A stretch of DNA of 64,000 nt from Undibacter mobilis (lineage in GTDB: Bacteria; Pseudomonadota; Alphaproteobacteria; Rhizobiales; Xanthobacteraceae). Below are positions 33,236 to 41,644 of the stretch, piece after piece. Position numbers and translations under genes: made by a program. Where the stretch lies: the NCBI RefSeq assembly GCF_003367195.1, contig NZ_QRGO01000001.1, forward strand, positions 1,536,501-1,600,500, written 5' to 3'. Under the pieces are notes generated by a model. It was not told the origin of the DNA. It searched no databases and worked only from the letters and a program-made list of their open reading frames with translations. Position 1 is the first letter of the stretch, and each line of letters begins with the position of its first letter.

Positions 33236-33802
33236 TTAGAGAAGTTTCGAAATTTCGTGTTCGTCCGGCACGCGGCCCTGCGGCGTCATGGTGTCGACAA
33301 CCTGCGGCAGATACTGGCTCAGCCCGTCGAGCAGTTCATTGCGCGACATGCCGGTCTGCTGGGTGAGGGCATCGAGCTGGTCGGCGCCGAGCGCCTTGGC
33401 GAGGTCTGAAGGATCAACCGGTTCGTTCGGACCGGTGCCGACCCACGAGTTCGCGGCATTGCCGAGACCGTTTTGCTGAAGCTGTTTCACCAGATCGCCG
33501 AGGCCACCGCTGAGAATGCTGCCCGCGGCGCCGCCGCTCAGCAGGCCGCCGAGGCCGCCGGCGAGAATGCCACCGAGACCACCACCATTCAGAAGACCGC
33601 CAAGTCCGCCGGACGATGGCTGTGTCGGCGCCGGCGCAGAGGGAGTTGACGGCGCCGTCTGTCCGCCGCTCATGCCCTTGAAAGCCTTGTAAGCAAGGAG
33701 GCCGAGGATCGCCATCGTGATCGGCGACATGCCGCCTTTGCCCGGCTGCGTCTGTCCGCGCGGACCGTTCTGCATTCCGTTGAGGACATCCATAAGCCCC
33801 AT
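33236..33802 (-). CDS. YidB family (DUF937) protein
   Basis: A 188-residue protein. The N-terminal part is GLMDVLNGMQNGPRGQTQ; the middle is a Gly-rich repeat-like region at about residues 65-110 (GLLNGGGLGGILAGGLGGLL...); the C-terminus (GSILSGGLGDLVKQLQQNGLGNAANSWVGTGPN ... DELLDGLSQYLPQVVDTMTPQGRVP) is the YidB/DUF937 domain. The glycine-rich part is low complexity and likely flexible. The family has no assigned function. It begins about 260 bases from the transketolase end. Confidence 0.8.
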   Translation of the reverse strand: MGLMDVLNGMQNGPRGQTQPGKGGMSPITMAILGLLAYKAFKGMSGGQTAPSTPSAPAPTQPSSGGLGGLLNGGGLGGILAGGLGGLLSGGAAGSILSGGLGDLVKQLQQNGLGNAANSWVGTGPNEPVDPSDLAKALGADQLDALTQQTGMSRNELLDGLSQYLPQVVDTMTPQGRVPDEHEISKLL

Positions 33803-34067
33803 GGCTTCAACTCCTTCTCTTGATAGCGTTAGTAGCGCTCATGCTTGTGTCAGCGCTGTGACCGCAATCACAAACTCCGATGGGAGGTTTCGCCGTCAAC
33901 AAGCACCCGCCGCGGTTTCTGTTCCCTGCACGCAGGTTGCCTGGTGGTATGGGAGGAAGGTGCGGCAAAGAGGTGAGCTGAGCCAAATTCAATCCGTCCT
34001 TCCGTTCAGGTGATCTCCGCTCGCGCGGAGGCTGCCTCGGGATGGCGGATATGAGTCTGTTGATGCG
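33803..34067. other. Intergenic region, no gene recognised
   Basis: About 265 bases between the YidB-family gene start and the transketolase end. It should carry the YidB-gene promoter near its left edge. Short open frames here (for example 33807-33992) have codon use unlike the neighbours and no protein-like features, so none is called. A small hairpin CTCCGCTCGCGCGGAG is near 34016-34031, a possible transketolase terminator. Confidence 0.4.
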
Positions 34068-36458
34068 CTAGAGCGCCTTCAAATACCGCATCGGCCGGCC
34101 GGGCGCGATCGCTTCGGCCGCGGCGATGATCGAATTGGTGTCGATGCCGTAGTGTTTATACAAGTCGGCCAGCGTGCCGGTCTGGCCGAAATGCTCAACG
34201 CCGAGTGCGCGTGTACGATGGCCGAGCACGGCGCCGAGCCAGGCGAGCGTCGCCGGATGGCCGTCGATCACGCTGACGATGCCGCAATGCGGCGGCAGGT
34301 CACCGAGCAGGCGTTCGATATGCGAGCGCGCATGAACGAGACCACGCTCGCGCGCGCGCTGCGCGGCGGTCCAGCCGGCATTGAGTCGATCCGCCGAGGT
34401 GACGGCCAGCAGGCCGATGTCGCGGCGGTCTTCCGCCATCAGGCCGACGGCGGCGATGGCTTCCGGGGCGATGGCGCCCGTGTAGGCGACGATCACCTGA
34501 CAGTTCGGCCCCGGTTCGCGCAGCCAGTAGGCGCCATCGATGATCTGCTGCTTCAGCTCCGGCGTCATGTCGCGCTTGATCTGGTCGATCGGGCGCGTGG
34601 ACAGGCGCAGGTAAACCGAGCCGCCGGTCTCATCGCGTAGCCAGTTGTGCTCGGATTGTTCGCCGCCCGACTTCTGCATGTAGTCGAACGACCAGCGCAT
34701 GATCGCCGCAAGCTCATCGACGAAAGCGGGTTCGAAAGAAGCAAGCCCGTCCTGCGCCATGCCGATCAGCGGTTGCGCGATGGACTGATGCGCGCCGCCT
34801 TCGCCGGCCAGCGTGATGCCGGACGGCGTCGCCACCACCATGAAGCGCGAGTCCTGGTAGCAGCCGTAGTTGAGTTGATCGAGTCCGCGGGCGATGAACG
34901 GGTCGTATAGGGTGCCGATTGGCAGCAGCCGCACGCCGTTGATGGAATGCGACAGGCCGAGCGCTGAAAGATTGATGAACAGGTTCGACTCGGCGATGCC
35001 CAACTCGATGTGCTGGCCCTTCGGCGAGAATTCCCAGTTGAAGGTCGAGGGAATCTGCTCGCTCTTGAAGGTGTCGGCCATTGCCTCGCGCGCGAACAGG
35101 CCGCGCCGGTTCACCCACGGGCCGAGATTGGTCGAAACCGTGACGTCCGGCGACGTCGTCACAATCCGCTGCGCAAATTCGTCGTTGCCGCGGCCGATTT
35201 CGTTGAGGATAGCGCCGAAGCCGGTTTGCGTCGCCATCACCGGCTGGATCGCGACGTTGAGCGTGTCCGGCACCGGGATGGCTGGCGCGGTGAGGCGGCG
35301 CTCGCCACCGGATGTGAACGGCACCTTATCGAGGAAAACCTGCAACGCTTCGGTGTTGTCGAGACCTTCGAACTTGTCCCACTCGTGGCCCGGCCGCACC
35401 TTCATCTTGGCGCGGAAGGTTTCCATTTGCGTCGGCGTCATCAGCCCGGCGTGGTTGTCCTTGTGGCCGGCCATCGGCAGGCCGAAGCCCTTCACCGTGT
35501 AGCAGATGAAGCAGGTCGGCTTTTCCGGGTCGGCGCCGTGGAAGGCCTCCAGCAGCGCCGGGAGGTCGTGGCCGCCGAGATTGTTCATCAGCGCGGCGAG
35601 TTCATCGTCGCTCCGGCTTGCGATCAGCTTCGACACCGCGCCCTGATCGCCGATCTCGTCATTGAGACGCTTGCGCCATGCCGCGCCCCCGGCGAACACC
35701 AGCGCCGAGTAGAGCGGGTTGGGGCAGTTGTCGATCCAGGTCTTGAGCTTGTCGCCGCCCGGCTCCTTGAACGCCGCCTGTTGCAGCGAGCCGTATTTCA
35801 CGATGGCGACGTTCCAGCCGAAATTCTTGAACAGCTGCTCATAGCGCTCCCACAAGCCTTCGCGCACGACGGCGTCGAGGCTCTGGCGATTGTAGTCGAT
35901 GACCCACCAGCAATTGCGCAGGCCCTGCTTCCAGCCGTCGAGCAGCGCCTCGAAGATATTGCCTTCGTCGAGCTCGGCGTCGCCGACCAGCGCGACCATG
36001 CGGCCTTCGGGCCGATCCTTGGCCCAGCCATGGGCCTTCACGTAATCCTGCGTCAACGACGAGAATAAGGTTTGGGCGACGCCGAGGCCGACCGAGCCGG
36101 TCGAGAAGTCGACGTCGTCGGTGTCCTTGGTGCGAGAGGGGTAGCTTTGCGCGCCTTTGTAGCCGCGGAAATTTTCGAGCTTGTCGCGCGTCTGCTTGCC
36201 GAACAGATACTGAATGGCGTGGAAGTTGGGTGAGGCATGCGGCTTCACTGCGACGCGATCCTGCGGGCGCAGCACGTCGAAATAAAGCGCGGTCATGATG
36301 GTGGCGAGCGAGGCGCTGGACGCCTGGTGGCCGCCGACCTTGAGCCCGTCGGCATTGTCGCGGATGTGGTTGGCGTTGTGAATGGTCCAGCTCGCCAGCC
36401 ACAGCACCTTGCGCTCAAGAGCGCTCAAGGATGTCAGACGATCTGCGGTGATGGTCAT
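34068..36458 (-). CDS. Homodimeric-type pyruvate dehydrogenase E1 / transketolase-like protein
   Basis: A 796-residue thiamine diphosphate enzyme. The cofactor motif GDAELDEGN with CWWVIDYNRQ is near residues 165-200, and the C-terminal part contains the pyrimidine-binding and transketolase C-terminal domains. The order and spacing resemble AceE (homodimeric E1 of pyruvate dehydrogenase, about 887 residues) more than true transketolase, but it is shorter and has no adjacent E2 or E3 gene. It may decarboxylate a 2-oxo acid other than pyruvate. It is divergent from an Lrp/AsnC gene at 36592, which probably controls it. Confidence 0.82.
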   Translation of the reverse strand: MTITADRLTSLSALERKVLWLASWTIHNANHIRDNADGLKVGGHQASSASLATIMTALYFDVLRPQDRVAVKPHASPNFHAIQYLFGKQTRDKLENFRGYKGAQSYPSRTKDTDDVDFSTGSVGLGVAQTLFSSLTQDYVKAHGWAKDRPEGRMVALVGDAELDEGNIFEALLDGWKQGLRNCWWVIDYNRQSLDAVVREGLWERYEQLFKNFGWNVAIVKYGSLQQAAFKEPGGDKLKTWIDNCPNPLYSALVFAGGAAWRKRLNDEIGDQGAVSKLIASRSDDELAALMNNLGGHDLPALLEAFHGADPEKPTCFICYTVKGFGLPMAGHKDNHAGLMTPTQMETFRAKMKVRPGHEWDKFEGLDNTEALQVFLDKVPFTSGGERRLTAPAIPVPDTLNVAIQPVMATQTGFGAILNEIGRGNDEFAQRIVTTSPDVTVSTNLGPWVNRRGLFAREAMADTFKSEQIPSTFNWEFSPKGQHIELGIAESNLFINLSALGLSHSINGVRLLPIGTLYDPFIARGLDQLNYGCYQDSRFMVVATPSGITLAGEGGAHQSIAQPLIGMAQDGLASFEPAFVDELAAIMRWSFDYMQKSGGEQSEHNWLRDETGGSVYLRLSTRPIDQIKRDMTPELKQQIIDGAYWLREPGPNCQVIVAYTGAIAPEAIAAVGLMAEDRRDIGLLAVTSADRLNAGWTAAQRARERGLVHARSHIERLLGDLPPHCGIVSVIDGHPATLAWLGAVLGHRTRALGVEHFGQTGTLADLYKHYGIDTNSIIAAAEAIAPGRPMRYLKAL

Positions 36459-36553
36459 GGCGCGTTCCCGAGGCGGCTTTTGGTGTCTTGATATAATGCG
36501 CCGCGCATGATGGCGGAGGCAGCCAAAATAGACTATCCTGTCGTCTTAAATTG

Positions 36554-36578
36554 ACGCTATTTGCCAATATTTACGCTA
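36554..36578. promoter_or_regulatory. Direct-repeat candidate Lrp/AsnC site
   Basis: ACGCTATTTG at 36554 and ACGCTAAAAG at 36573 form a direct repeat 19 bases apart in the 133-base divergent space between the transketolase-like gene and the Lrp/AsnC gene, placing both on similar faces of the helix two turns apart. A bias to AT bases fits Lrp-type binding. This is inference only. Confidence 0.3.
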
Positions 36579-36591
36579 AAAGAGGCAGAAT

Positions 36592-37062
36592 ATGCCAGCC
36601 GCTAAACTGGACCCGATCGACCGCAAGATTTTGAATCTGCTGCAGTCGGACGGCCGCATGAGCATCAACGATCTGGCGTCGCAGGTGGGGCTGTCGCCGT
36701 CACCCTGCCTGCGCCGCGTGCGGCTGCTGGAGAAAGCCGGAGTCATCAACCGCTACGTCGCGGTGTTGGATCAGCGCGCGGTCGGGCTGCCGGTGTCCGT
36801 GTTCATCTCCATCAAGCTCGACAAACAGCGGGAGGAAATGCTCGACCGCTTCGGCAAGACCATTTCGCGCTGGCCTGAAGTGCTGGAGTGCTACCTGATG
36901 ACCGGTCAGCGCGACTATCTGTTGCGCGTCGTTGTGCCGGACCTGCCGAGCTACGAACGCTTCCTCAAGACCAAGCTGACGCGGCTCGATGGCATTGCCT
37001 CGATCGAGTCGAGCTTCGCGCTTGAGCAGGTGAAGTACACCAATGTGCTGCCGGTTGAGTGA
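36592..37062 (+). CDS. Lrp/AsnC family transcriptional regulator
   Basis: A 156-residue regulator. An N-terminal winged helix-turn-helix (LDPIDRKILNLLQSDGRMSINDLASQVGLSPSPCLRRVRLLE) precedes the RAM ligand-binding domain (FISIKLDKQREEMLDRFG ... YLMTGQRDYLLRVVVPDLPSYERF). These proteins form dimers to octamers and sense amino acids. Its divergent position relative to the AceE-like gene at 34068-36458 suggests control of 2-oxoacid metabolism in response to an amino acid, as seen for Lrp-type regulators of branched-chain degradation. Confidence 0.9.
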   Translation: MPAAKLDPIDRKILNLLQSDGRMSINDLASQVGLSPSPCLRRVRLLEKAGVINRYVAVLDQRAVGLPVSVFISIKLDKQREEMLDRFGKTISRWPEVLECYLMTGQRDYLLRVVVPDLPSYERFLKTKLTRLDGIASIESSFALEQVKYTNVLPVE

Positions 37063-37065
37063 AGG

Positions 37066-37917
37066 CTAGCGCACCTTCACCTGCATCGCGCCGATCTTGT
37101 CGATGCGCGCATTGATGACGTCGCCCGGCACGATGGGGCCGACGCCTTCGGGGGTGCCGGTCATCAGAAGATCGCCCGGCATCAGCGTGTAATAGGACGT
37201 GGCGAAGACGATCAGATCGGCAATGCCGATGATGAGATCCCGGGTATTGGCCTTCTGCCGCGTCTCGCCGTTCACCGTCAGTTCGAAGTCAAGGCTGTTG
37301 GGATCGGTCAGTTCGTCGGCGGTCACCATATGAGGACCCATCGCCGAATAACCGTCGATCGATTTGCGCAAGGAGCGCTCCTCGGGCCCGCGCACTGTGA
37401 TGTCGAGGCCGATGCAGTAGCCCGCGACATATTTCATCGCGTCTTCACGCTTCACCTTGTTCGCCTTCGCGCCGATGATCGCGACCAGTTCGATCTCGTG
37501 ATCGGTGCGGCGGTCGGGGTGGCGGATGTCGATGCCGGCCGAGGCGCCCTGCATCGAACTCGTCGCCTTCAGGAACAGGCCAACGCGTTGAATTTCCGCC
37601 ACCTGGTTTTGGTGGTGTATCTGCGGATCGGTCTGCGCTTCCTCAAGGTGCTTCTTGTAGTTCACCGGCGCTGCGACGATCTTGCCCGGATTGGCAACCG
37701 GCGAAAGCAGAGTGCACTCGCTCAGCGCCAGCGTCTTTGCCGTTTTCGCAAGCTTGTCCGCTTCGGCCCGCACCGCTGGCAGGTTGGCTATCATCAGATC
37801 GTGCGTGGGGAAGGGATAACGCGCCGCCGGCAGAACATCGAGGGCGGCGGTGACATCCTTGACACGATCGCCTTCGACGACGCCGAGGCGGTTATCGTTG
37901 AAACGGCAGAGCTTCAT
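37066..37917 (-). CDS. Fumarylacetoacetate hydrolase family protein
   Basis: A 283-residue protein with the FAH fold. An N-terminal LCRFNDNRLGVVEGD segment is followed by the catalytic domain with HEIELVAIIG (metal-binding Glu and His-like residues), YCIGLDITVRG and the C-terminal LMPGDLLMTGTPEGVGPI. The family hydrolyses carbon-carbon bonds of acylpyruvates and related 2-hydroxy-dienoates, or acts as 5-oxo-decarboxylase in aromatic catabolism. No aromatic pathway genes surround it. Its stop codon is 3 bases from the Lrp stop. Confidence 0.85.
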   Translation of the reverse strand: MKLCRFNDNRLGVVEGDRVKDVTAALDVLPAARYPFPTHDLMIANLPAVRAEADKLAKTAKTLALSECTLLSPVANPGKIVAAPVNYKKHLEEAQTDPQIHHQNQVAEIQRVGLFLKATSSMQGASAGIDIRHPDRRTDHEIELVAIIGAKANKVKREDAMKYVAGYCIGLDITVRGPEERSLRKSIDGYSAMGPHMVTADELTDPNSLDFELTVNGETRQKANTRDLIIGIADLIVFATSYYTLMPGDLLMTGTPEGVGPIVPGDVINARIDKIGAMQVKVR

Positions 37918-38057
37918 GGGGCGTTTCCGGTCTGGCTTTCAGAATTTGCGCCAGCCGGATGACATGTTTCGCGCGCGAAGACCATAGCGTTCTCCAGCGA
38001 CGTGGATGCCGGCTCGCGTGAAGTAACGCGTCAGGAAAGCTCAGCCGTGGGCAAGGC

Positions 38058-39230
38058 TTATTCGGTGGGCGACTTGGCCGGTGCGGCGAGCACGGTTTTG
38101 CAGGCCGGCGGCAGATCGGCGAGCGTGATAGGCCGCGGCGGCTTGCCGCCCGGCGGTCGCGGCTTGGGCTTGAGAACCTTGTCGGAGAACCAGTAATCGA
38201 GCGCGGCGCCGCAGCCATCGCTGTCCGGCACTGAGGGCTGTGGGCGGCAGTTGGGCGAATCCGCCGGGCATTCGAGCCGCACATGGATGTGATCATGGTG
38301 CGCATACCAGGGCCGCACCTTTTCCATCCAGTCCGGATGCTTGGCGCCCTGCATCCGGCACATTTCCTTCTTGATCGCGGCATTGACCAGCACGCGCTCG
38401 ACACCGGGCTGCTGCGCGGCGACGCGGATGAAGTCGTAATGCTGCGGCGTCCAGGTCTTGGGATTGATACTCTTCCAGTCGGTGCCAACGAGATTGATCG
38501 CCGACACCTTCTCGCGCTCGTCGCTCGACAAGGTGTGGCCCGGCATCGGCATGAACCAGACATCGACGTCGAGGCCGGTCTGGTGGCTCATATGACCGAA
38601 CGGGGTTGGGCCGCCGCGCGGCTGCGCCATGTCGCCGACGAGAATGCCTTTCCAGCCGGTTGCCTTGGCGGCGGCGGGCGCGAAGCGTTCGAGAAACTGT
38701 ACGAGGCTTGGATGGCCCCAGTTGCGGTTGCGCGACAGCCTCATGACCTGCCAGGTCGGGCCGTTGACTGGTAATGCGACGCCGCCTTGCAGACAGCCGC
38801 GCGGGTAATAGCCGATGGCCATGGCCTTGCCGAGGCTCGGCAGCTTCTCCGCGGAGAAGAGTTGCTTGGCCGGTACCGGTTCGTCTTTCCTGTCCGCCTT
38901 GTCGGCGATGCTCGGCTTTTCCGGCGGCAGCGGCGTCGGCGACGCAACGGCGGGTGCGGGCGTGTCGGTTGCCGGAGCTGTCGTCACCGGCGCCGGTGCG
39001 GGCTCTGGCGCTGCGGGCTTGACCACATCGATCGGCGGCGCGGCCGGCGGCGTTGTGGTCGCAGGCGGCGCCGTCCATGGCGCGATCACGGCGGGCCGTG
39101 TCGCCGACGGCTGATCGGCAGGCGCGGAGACTGAAGCATCGGGCGCGCCATCAAGCGTCTGCCCGACGGCGAATGCGCCGGCAACGAGCAGCGTGAAGCA
39201 GGCACCGATGATGGCAGCGCGATAGGTCAT
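38058..39230 (-). CDS. mepA: Penicillin-insensitive murein endopeptidase
   Basis: A 390-residue exported peptidase. A signal-anchor segment (AAIIGACFTLLVAGAFAVG) is followed by a Pro/Ala/Thr-rich stretch of about 80 residues and then the M74 domain. It has the zinc-binding GHMSHQTGLDVDVWF and HHDHIHVRL motifs. It cleaves D-Ala-meso-diaminopimelate cross-links in the periplasm. The C-terminus carries two cysteines and a Lys/Pro-rich tail. It lies beside two L,D-transpeptidases, a plausible cell-wall remodelling group. The long linker is unusual compared with E. coli MepA (274 residues). Confidence 0.9.
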   Translation of the reverse strand: MTYRAAIIGACFTLLVAGAFAVGQTLDGAPDASVSAPADQPSATRPAVIAPWTAPPATTTPPAAPPIDVVKPAAPEPAPAPVTTAPATDTPAPAVASPTPLPPEKPSIADKADRKDEPVPAKQLFSAEKLPSLGKAMAIGYYPRGCLQGGVALPVNGPTWQVMRLSRNRNWGHPSLVQFLERFAPAAAKATGWKGILVGDMAQPRGGPTPFGHMSHQTGLDVDVWFMPMPGHTLSSDEREKVSAINLVGTDWKSINPKTWTPQHYDFIRVAAQQPGVERVLVNAAIKKEMCRMQGAKHPDWMEKVRPWYAHHDHIHVRLECPADSPNCRPQPSVPDSDGCGAALDYWFSDKVLKPKPRPPGGKPPRPITLADLPPACKTVLAAPAKSPTE

Positions 39231-39430
39231 AGCAGTCGATTTAAGCGATTTCGGTCCGGACTGTCAGGTTAATTGCGCGGCATGGTTTAAGTCGGCGGTG
39301 GCCGGGTTCCATGTCGGGGCAGTACGGAAATCCGAACAACATCAGTCACTTTTATGGTTAACGAAAGCTTTACAACCCCGGCCATGATCGGCGATCCTTG
39401 GCGGGTCGCGATTTCTTGGAAGGTGCTGCC

Positions 39431-40189
39431 ATGCGTTGTGTAGGTGTTGCTGTCGCCGTCGCGTTCCTGGGACTCGCGCCGTCCGTCGCGCAGGCGGAAA
39501 TCGTCATCACCATCAGCAAGGCGCAGCAGCGCGTCGCCGTCGCGGTCGATGGCGCGGAACGTTTCCGCTGGCCGGTGTCGACCGGCCGTCGCGGCTTCGA
39601 CACGCCGGTCGGCAAGTTCCGTCCGGTGCGGCTCGAGAAGAATTGGTATTCGCGCAAATACGACTGGGCGCCAATGCCGAATTCGATCTTCTTCTACCGG
39701 GGCTATGCGATGCATGGCACGACGGAAGAGCGCAATCTCGGGCGCCGCGCCTCGCATGGCTGCGTACGGCTGAGCCGCGAGCACGCCGCGACATTGTTCG
39801 CCATGGTACGCGAGCGCGGCCGCGCCAATGCGCGCATTGTCGTCGTTAACGGGCCGCTGCCGAAACAGGACTATCCAGCCGAGACGCCAATGGCGGCGGT
39901 CGAGCAGCCGGCCGATGCCGCAGCGGCGCTCGCCCGCGCCACCGACGACGACGTTATTCAGGTGACGGTAACGCCCGACGCGCTGCCGCTGGCGAAGCCC
40001 GCCGTGCTGACGATGGCGCCGCCGCGTGACGATGCACCGGCCGCGATGCCGCTTGCACGGCCGGTGGCGCGACAGGCGCGGCCGGCCCGCGCCGAGAAGT
40101 TCACCTCGGTCGGGAGCGAGGCTGCGGTGCTGCGCGGGCGCGAAGCCTGGCTGCGCAGCCTCGACCGCAAATACGGGATCGTGCGCTAA
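39431..40189 (+). CDS. L,D-transpeptidase (ErfK/YbiS/YcfS/YnhG type)
   Basis: A 252-residue periplasmic protein. A signal peptide (MRCVGVAVAVAFLGLAPSVAQA) precedes a YkuD domain whose catalytic residues are His95 and Cys111 within HGTTEERNLGRRASHGCVRL. It makes 3-3 peptidoglycan cross-links or attaches proteins to the wall. A proline/alanine-rich extension follows the domain. ATG at 39431 is preceded by GGAAGG. It is a close paralogue of the next gene, which has His95 and Cys111 at the same positions, so the pair probably arose by tandem duplication. Confidence 0.9.
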   Translation: MRCVGVAVAVAFLGLAPSVAQAEIVITISKAQQRVAVAVDGAERFRWPVSTGRRGFDTPVGKFRPVRLEKNWYSRKYDWAPMPNSIFFYRGYAMHGTTEERNLGRRASHGCVRLSREHAATLFAMVRERGRANARIVVVNGPLPKQDYPAETPMAAVEQPADAAAALARATDDDVIQVTVTPDALPLAKPAVLTMAPPRDDAPAAMPLARPVARQARPARAEKFTSVGSEAAVLRGREAWLRSLDRKYGIVR

Positions 40190-40255
40190 CCACATTTTGC
40201 GAAGGCCGCCCGGAGCCGGCTTCGGTCACGGTAAACAGAAGGCCGGGAGTTTTGT

Positions 40256-40870
40256 ATGCGTCGTCTGGCCGTCGCTCTTTTCGTGCTCGCGTTGTCGCTC
40301 GCCGCTCATGCGGCGCAGGCGGGCATTGTCGTTACCGTGAACAAATCGGCGCAGGAGCTGACCGTCGAAGTCGACGGCGTCACGCAATATCGCTGGCCGG
40401 TCTCAACCGCGCGCTGGGGCTACAATACCCCCAACGGCACCTATCGGCCGCAGCGCCTCGAGCGGCAGTGGTACTCGCGCAAATACGACTGGTCGCCGAT
40501 GCCCTATTCGATCTTCTTTGCCGGCGGCTACGCCATTCACGGCAGCAATGAGATTTCGCGCCTCGGCCGCCCGGCCTCGCACGGCTGCATCCGCCTGCAT
40601 CCGAAGAACGCCGCAGTGCTGTTCGATCTCGTCAAGCGCAACCCCGGCGCAACCCGCATCGACATCGTCGGCGGGCGGCCGGACGCGGCGCCGGAAAAAT
40701 CACCGCGCCGCACCGGCCCGCAGGTCGAGTTCCGCCCGCGCAAGCGCGTGATGCATGAAGAGCGGATCGTGCGCCGCCGCGCCGTCCCTGCCGAGGAAAG
40801 CTTCGAGGAAATCTTTCTCGAGCCGCCGCGCTATCGTTCCCGTCGCGCCGTGCAATGGGATGATTTTTAA
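40256..40870 (+). CDS. L,D-transpeptidase (ErfK/YbiS/YcfS/YnhG type)
   Basis: A 204-residue periplasmic protein with a signal peptide (MRRLAVALFVLALSLAAHAAQA) and the YkuD catalytic motif HGSNEISRLGRPASHGCIRL (His95, Cys111). It shares the NWYSRKYDW-like segment (QWYSRKYDWSPMPYSIFF) with its upstream paralogue. The tail after residue 150 is Arg/Glu-rich and differs between the two copies. Rhizobiales rely heavily on 3-3 cross-links made by such enzymes, and several copies per genome are common. Confidence 0.9.
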   Translation: MRRLAVALFVLALSLAAHAAQAGIVVTVNKSAQELTVEVDGVTQYRWPVSTARWGYNTPNGTYRPQRLERQWYSRKYDWSPMPYSIFFAGGYAIHGSNEISRLGRPASHGCIRLHPKNAAVLFDLVKRNPGATRIDIVGGRPDAAPEKSPRRTGPQVEFRPRKRVMHEERIVRRRAVPAEESFEEIFLEPPRYRSRRAVQWDDF

Positions 40871-40873
40871 AAG

Positions 40874-41176
40874 CTAGCTTGCCCGCCGCTTGCGCGTGGC
40901 CGCCGCCTTCTTGGCCGAGCGTGAGCGCGCCGCCTTGGAGCGTGAGGCCGAAGCGCGGCCGCCGATCTTGCCGCCTTTGCGCGATGAAGCGTGGCTCTCT
41001 TTCTTGCCGCGGCCCGAGCCGGACTTCTTGCCGCCGCCGGATTCCTTGTTAACCGTGGCCCAGGCGCGCCGCTCGGCTTCCTCGTGCGCGACGCCGCGCT
41101 TTTCGTAGCCCTCTTCGATGTGTTCGGCCTTGCGCTTCTGTTTGCCGGTATAGGCCGCCTTGCTGCCGCGGGGCAT
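40874..41176 (-). CDS. KGG-motif, lysine/arginine-rich small basic protein
   Basis: A 100-residue very basic protein. The N-terminal half (KAAYTGKQKRKAEHIEEGYEKRG ... AWATVNKESGGG) is a small helical region also found in stress-related KGG-type and so-called plasmid stabilisation proteins; the C-terminal half is Lys/Arg/Ser/Ala-rich (SSRKGGKIGGRASASRSKAA) like histone H1 tails. It may bind DNA or RNA. Function is unknown; the convergent L,D-transpeptidase ends 3 bases away. Confidence 0.7.
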   Translation of the reverse strand: MPRGSKAAYTGKQKRKAEHIEEGYEKRGVAHEEAERRAWATVNKESGGGKKSGSGRGKKESHASSRKGGKIGGRASASRSKAARSRSAKKAAATRKRRAS

Positions 41177-41239
41177 GGTGCTTCTCCTGCGTTCGGTCCG
41201 ACCGCTGAACGCGCGGCAAAGCGCACCGGTTCCGCTTCG

Positions 41240-41581
41240 CTAGAACAAGGCGACGCCGAGTTCGACCTCCTGTTGCGGCGTGACATAGATCGTCGCGCCG
41301 TCCGCGCCCGGCACGCCGAGCGTCAGCACCTCGGAGACCTCGGGCCCCATCTTGCGCGGCGCAAAGTTGACGACCGCGAGCACCTGCCGGCCCAGCAGCG
41401 CGTCCTTCGGATAATTGCGATAGGCGCCGCACGACACCTTGGTGCCGATATCGCCGCCGAAGTCGATGGTCAAACGCCAGGTCGGCTTCTTCGTCTGCGC
41501 CTCCTCGACCTTGACGATGCGGCCGACGCGGATATCGAGCGCATCGAAATGCGAGAAATCGGCGATGGGTTTGACGCTCAT
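41240..41581 (-). CDS. csaA: CsaA-like tRNA-binding domain protein
   Basis: A 113-residue OB-fold protein (tRNA-bind domain). Typical segments are FSHFDALDIRVGRIVKVEEA, LTIDFGGDIGTKVSCG and the C-terminal VLTLGVPGADG. CsaA homologues bind tRNA and unfolded proteins and act as chaperones or secretion helpers. The start MSVKPIADFSHFD at 41581 is preferred to the ATG at 41626, whose extra residues do not fit the family. It faces away from the SDR at 41645. Confidence 0.85.
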   Translation of the reverse strand: MSVKPIADFSHFDALDIRVGRIVKVEEAQTKKPTWRLTIDFGGDIGTKVSCGAYRNYPKDALLGRQVLAVVNFAPRKMGPEVSEVLTLGVPGADGATIYVTPQQEVELGVALF

Positions 41582-41644
41582 GGTTTGCCTTTCGTCCTTC
41601 ACTGCCACACCATTGGCGGCAAACATGGCACCGGGAGATTCAGG

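Noticed and set aside
33807..33992. 61-residue minus-strand frame ahead of the YidB gene
   Set aside because: Proline/arginine-rich with no ribosome site or motif.
40991..41644. N-terminal extension of the SDR at 41645
   Set aside because: The extension runs antisense through csaA and the KGG gene; a standard SDR start with ribosome site lies at 41645.
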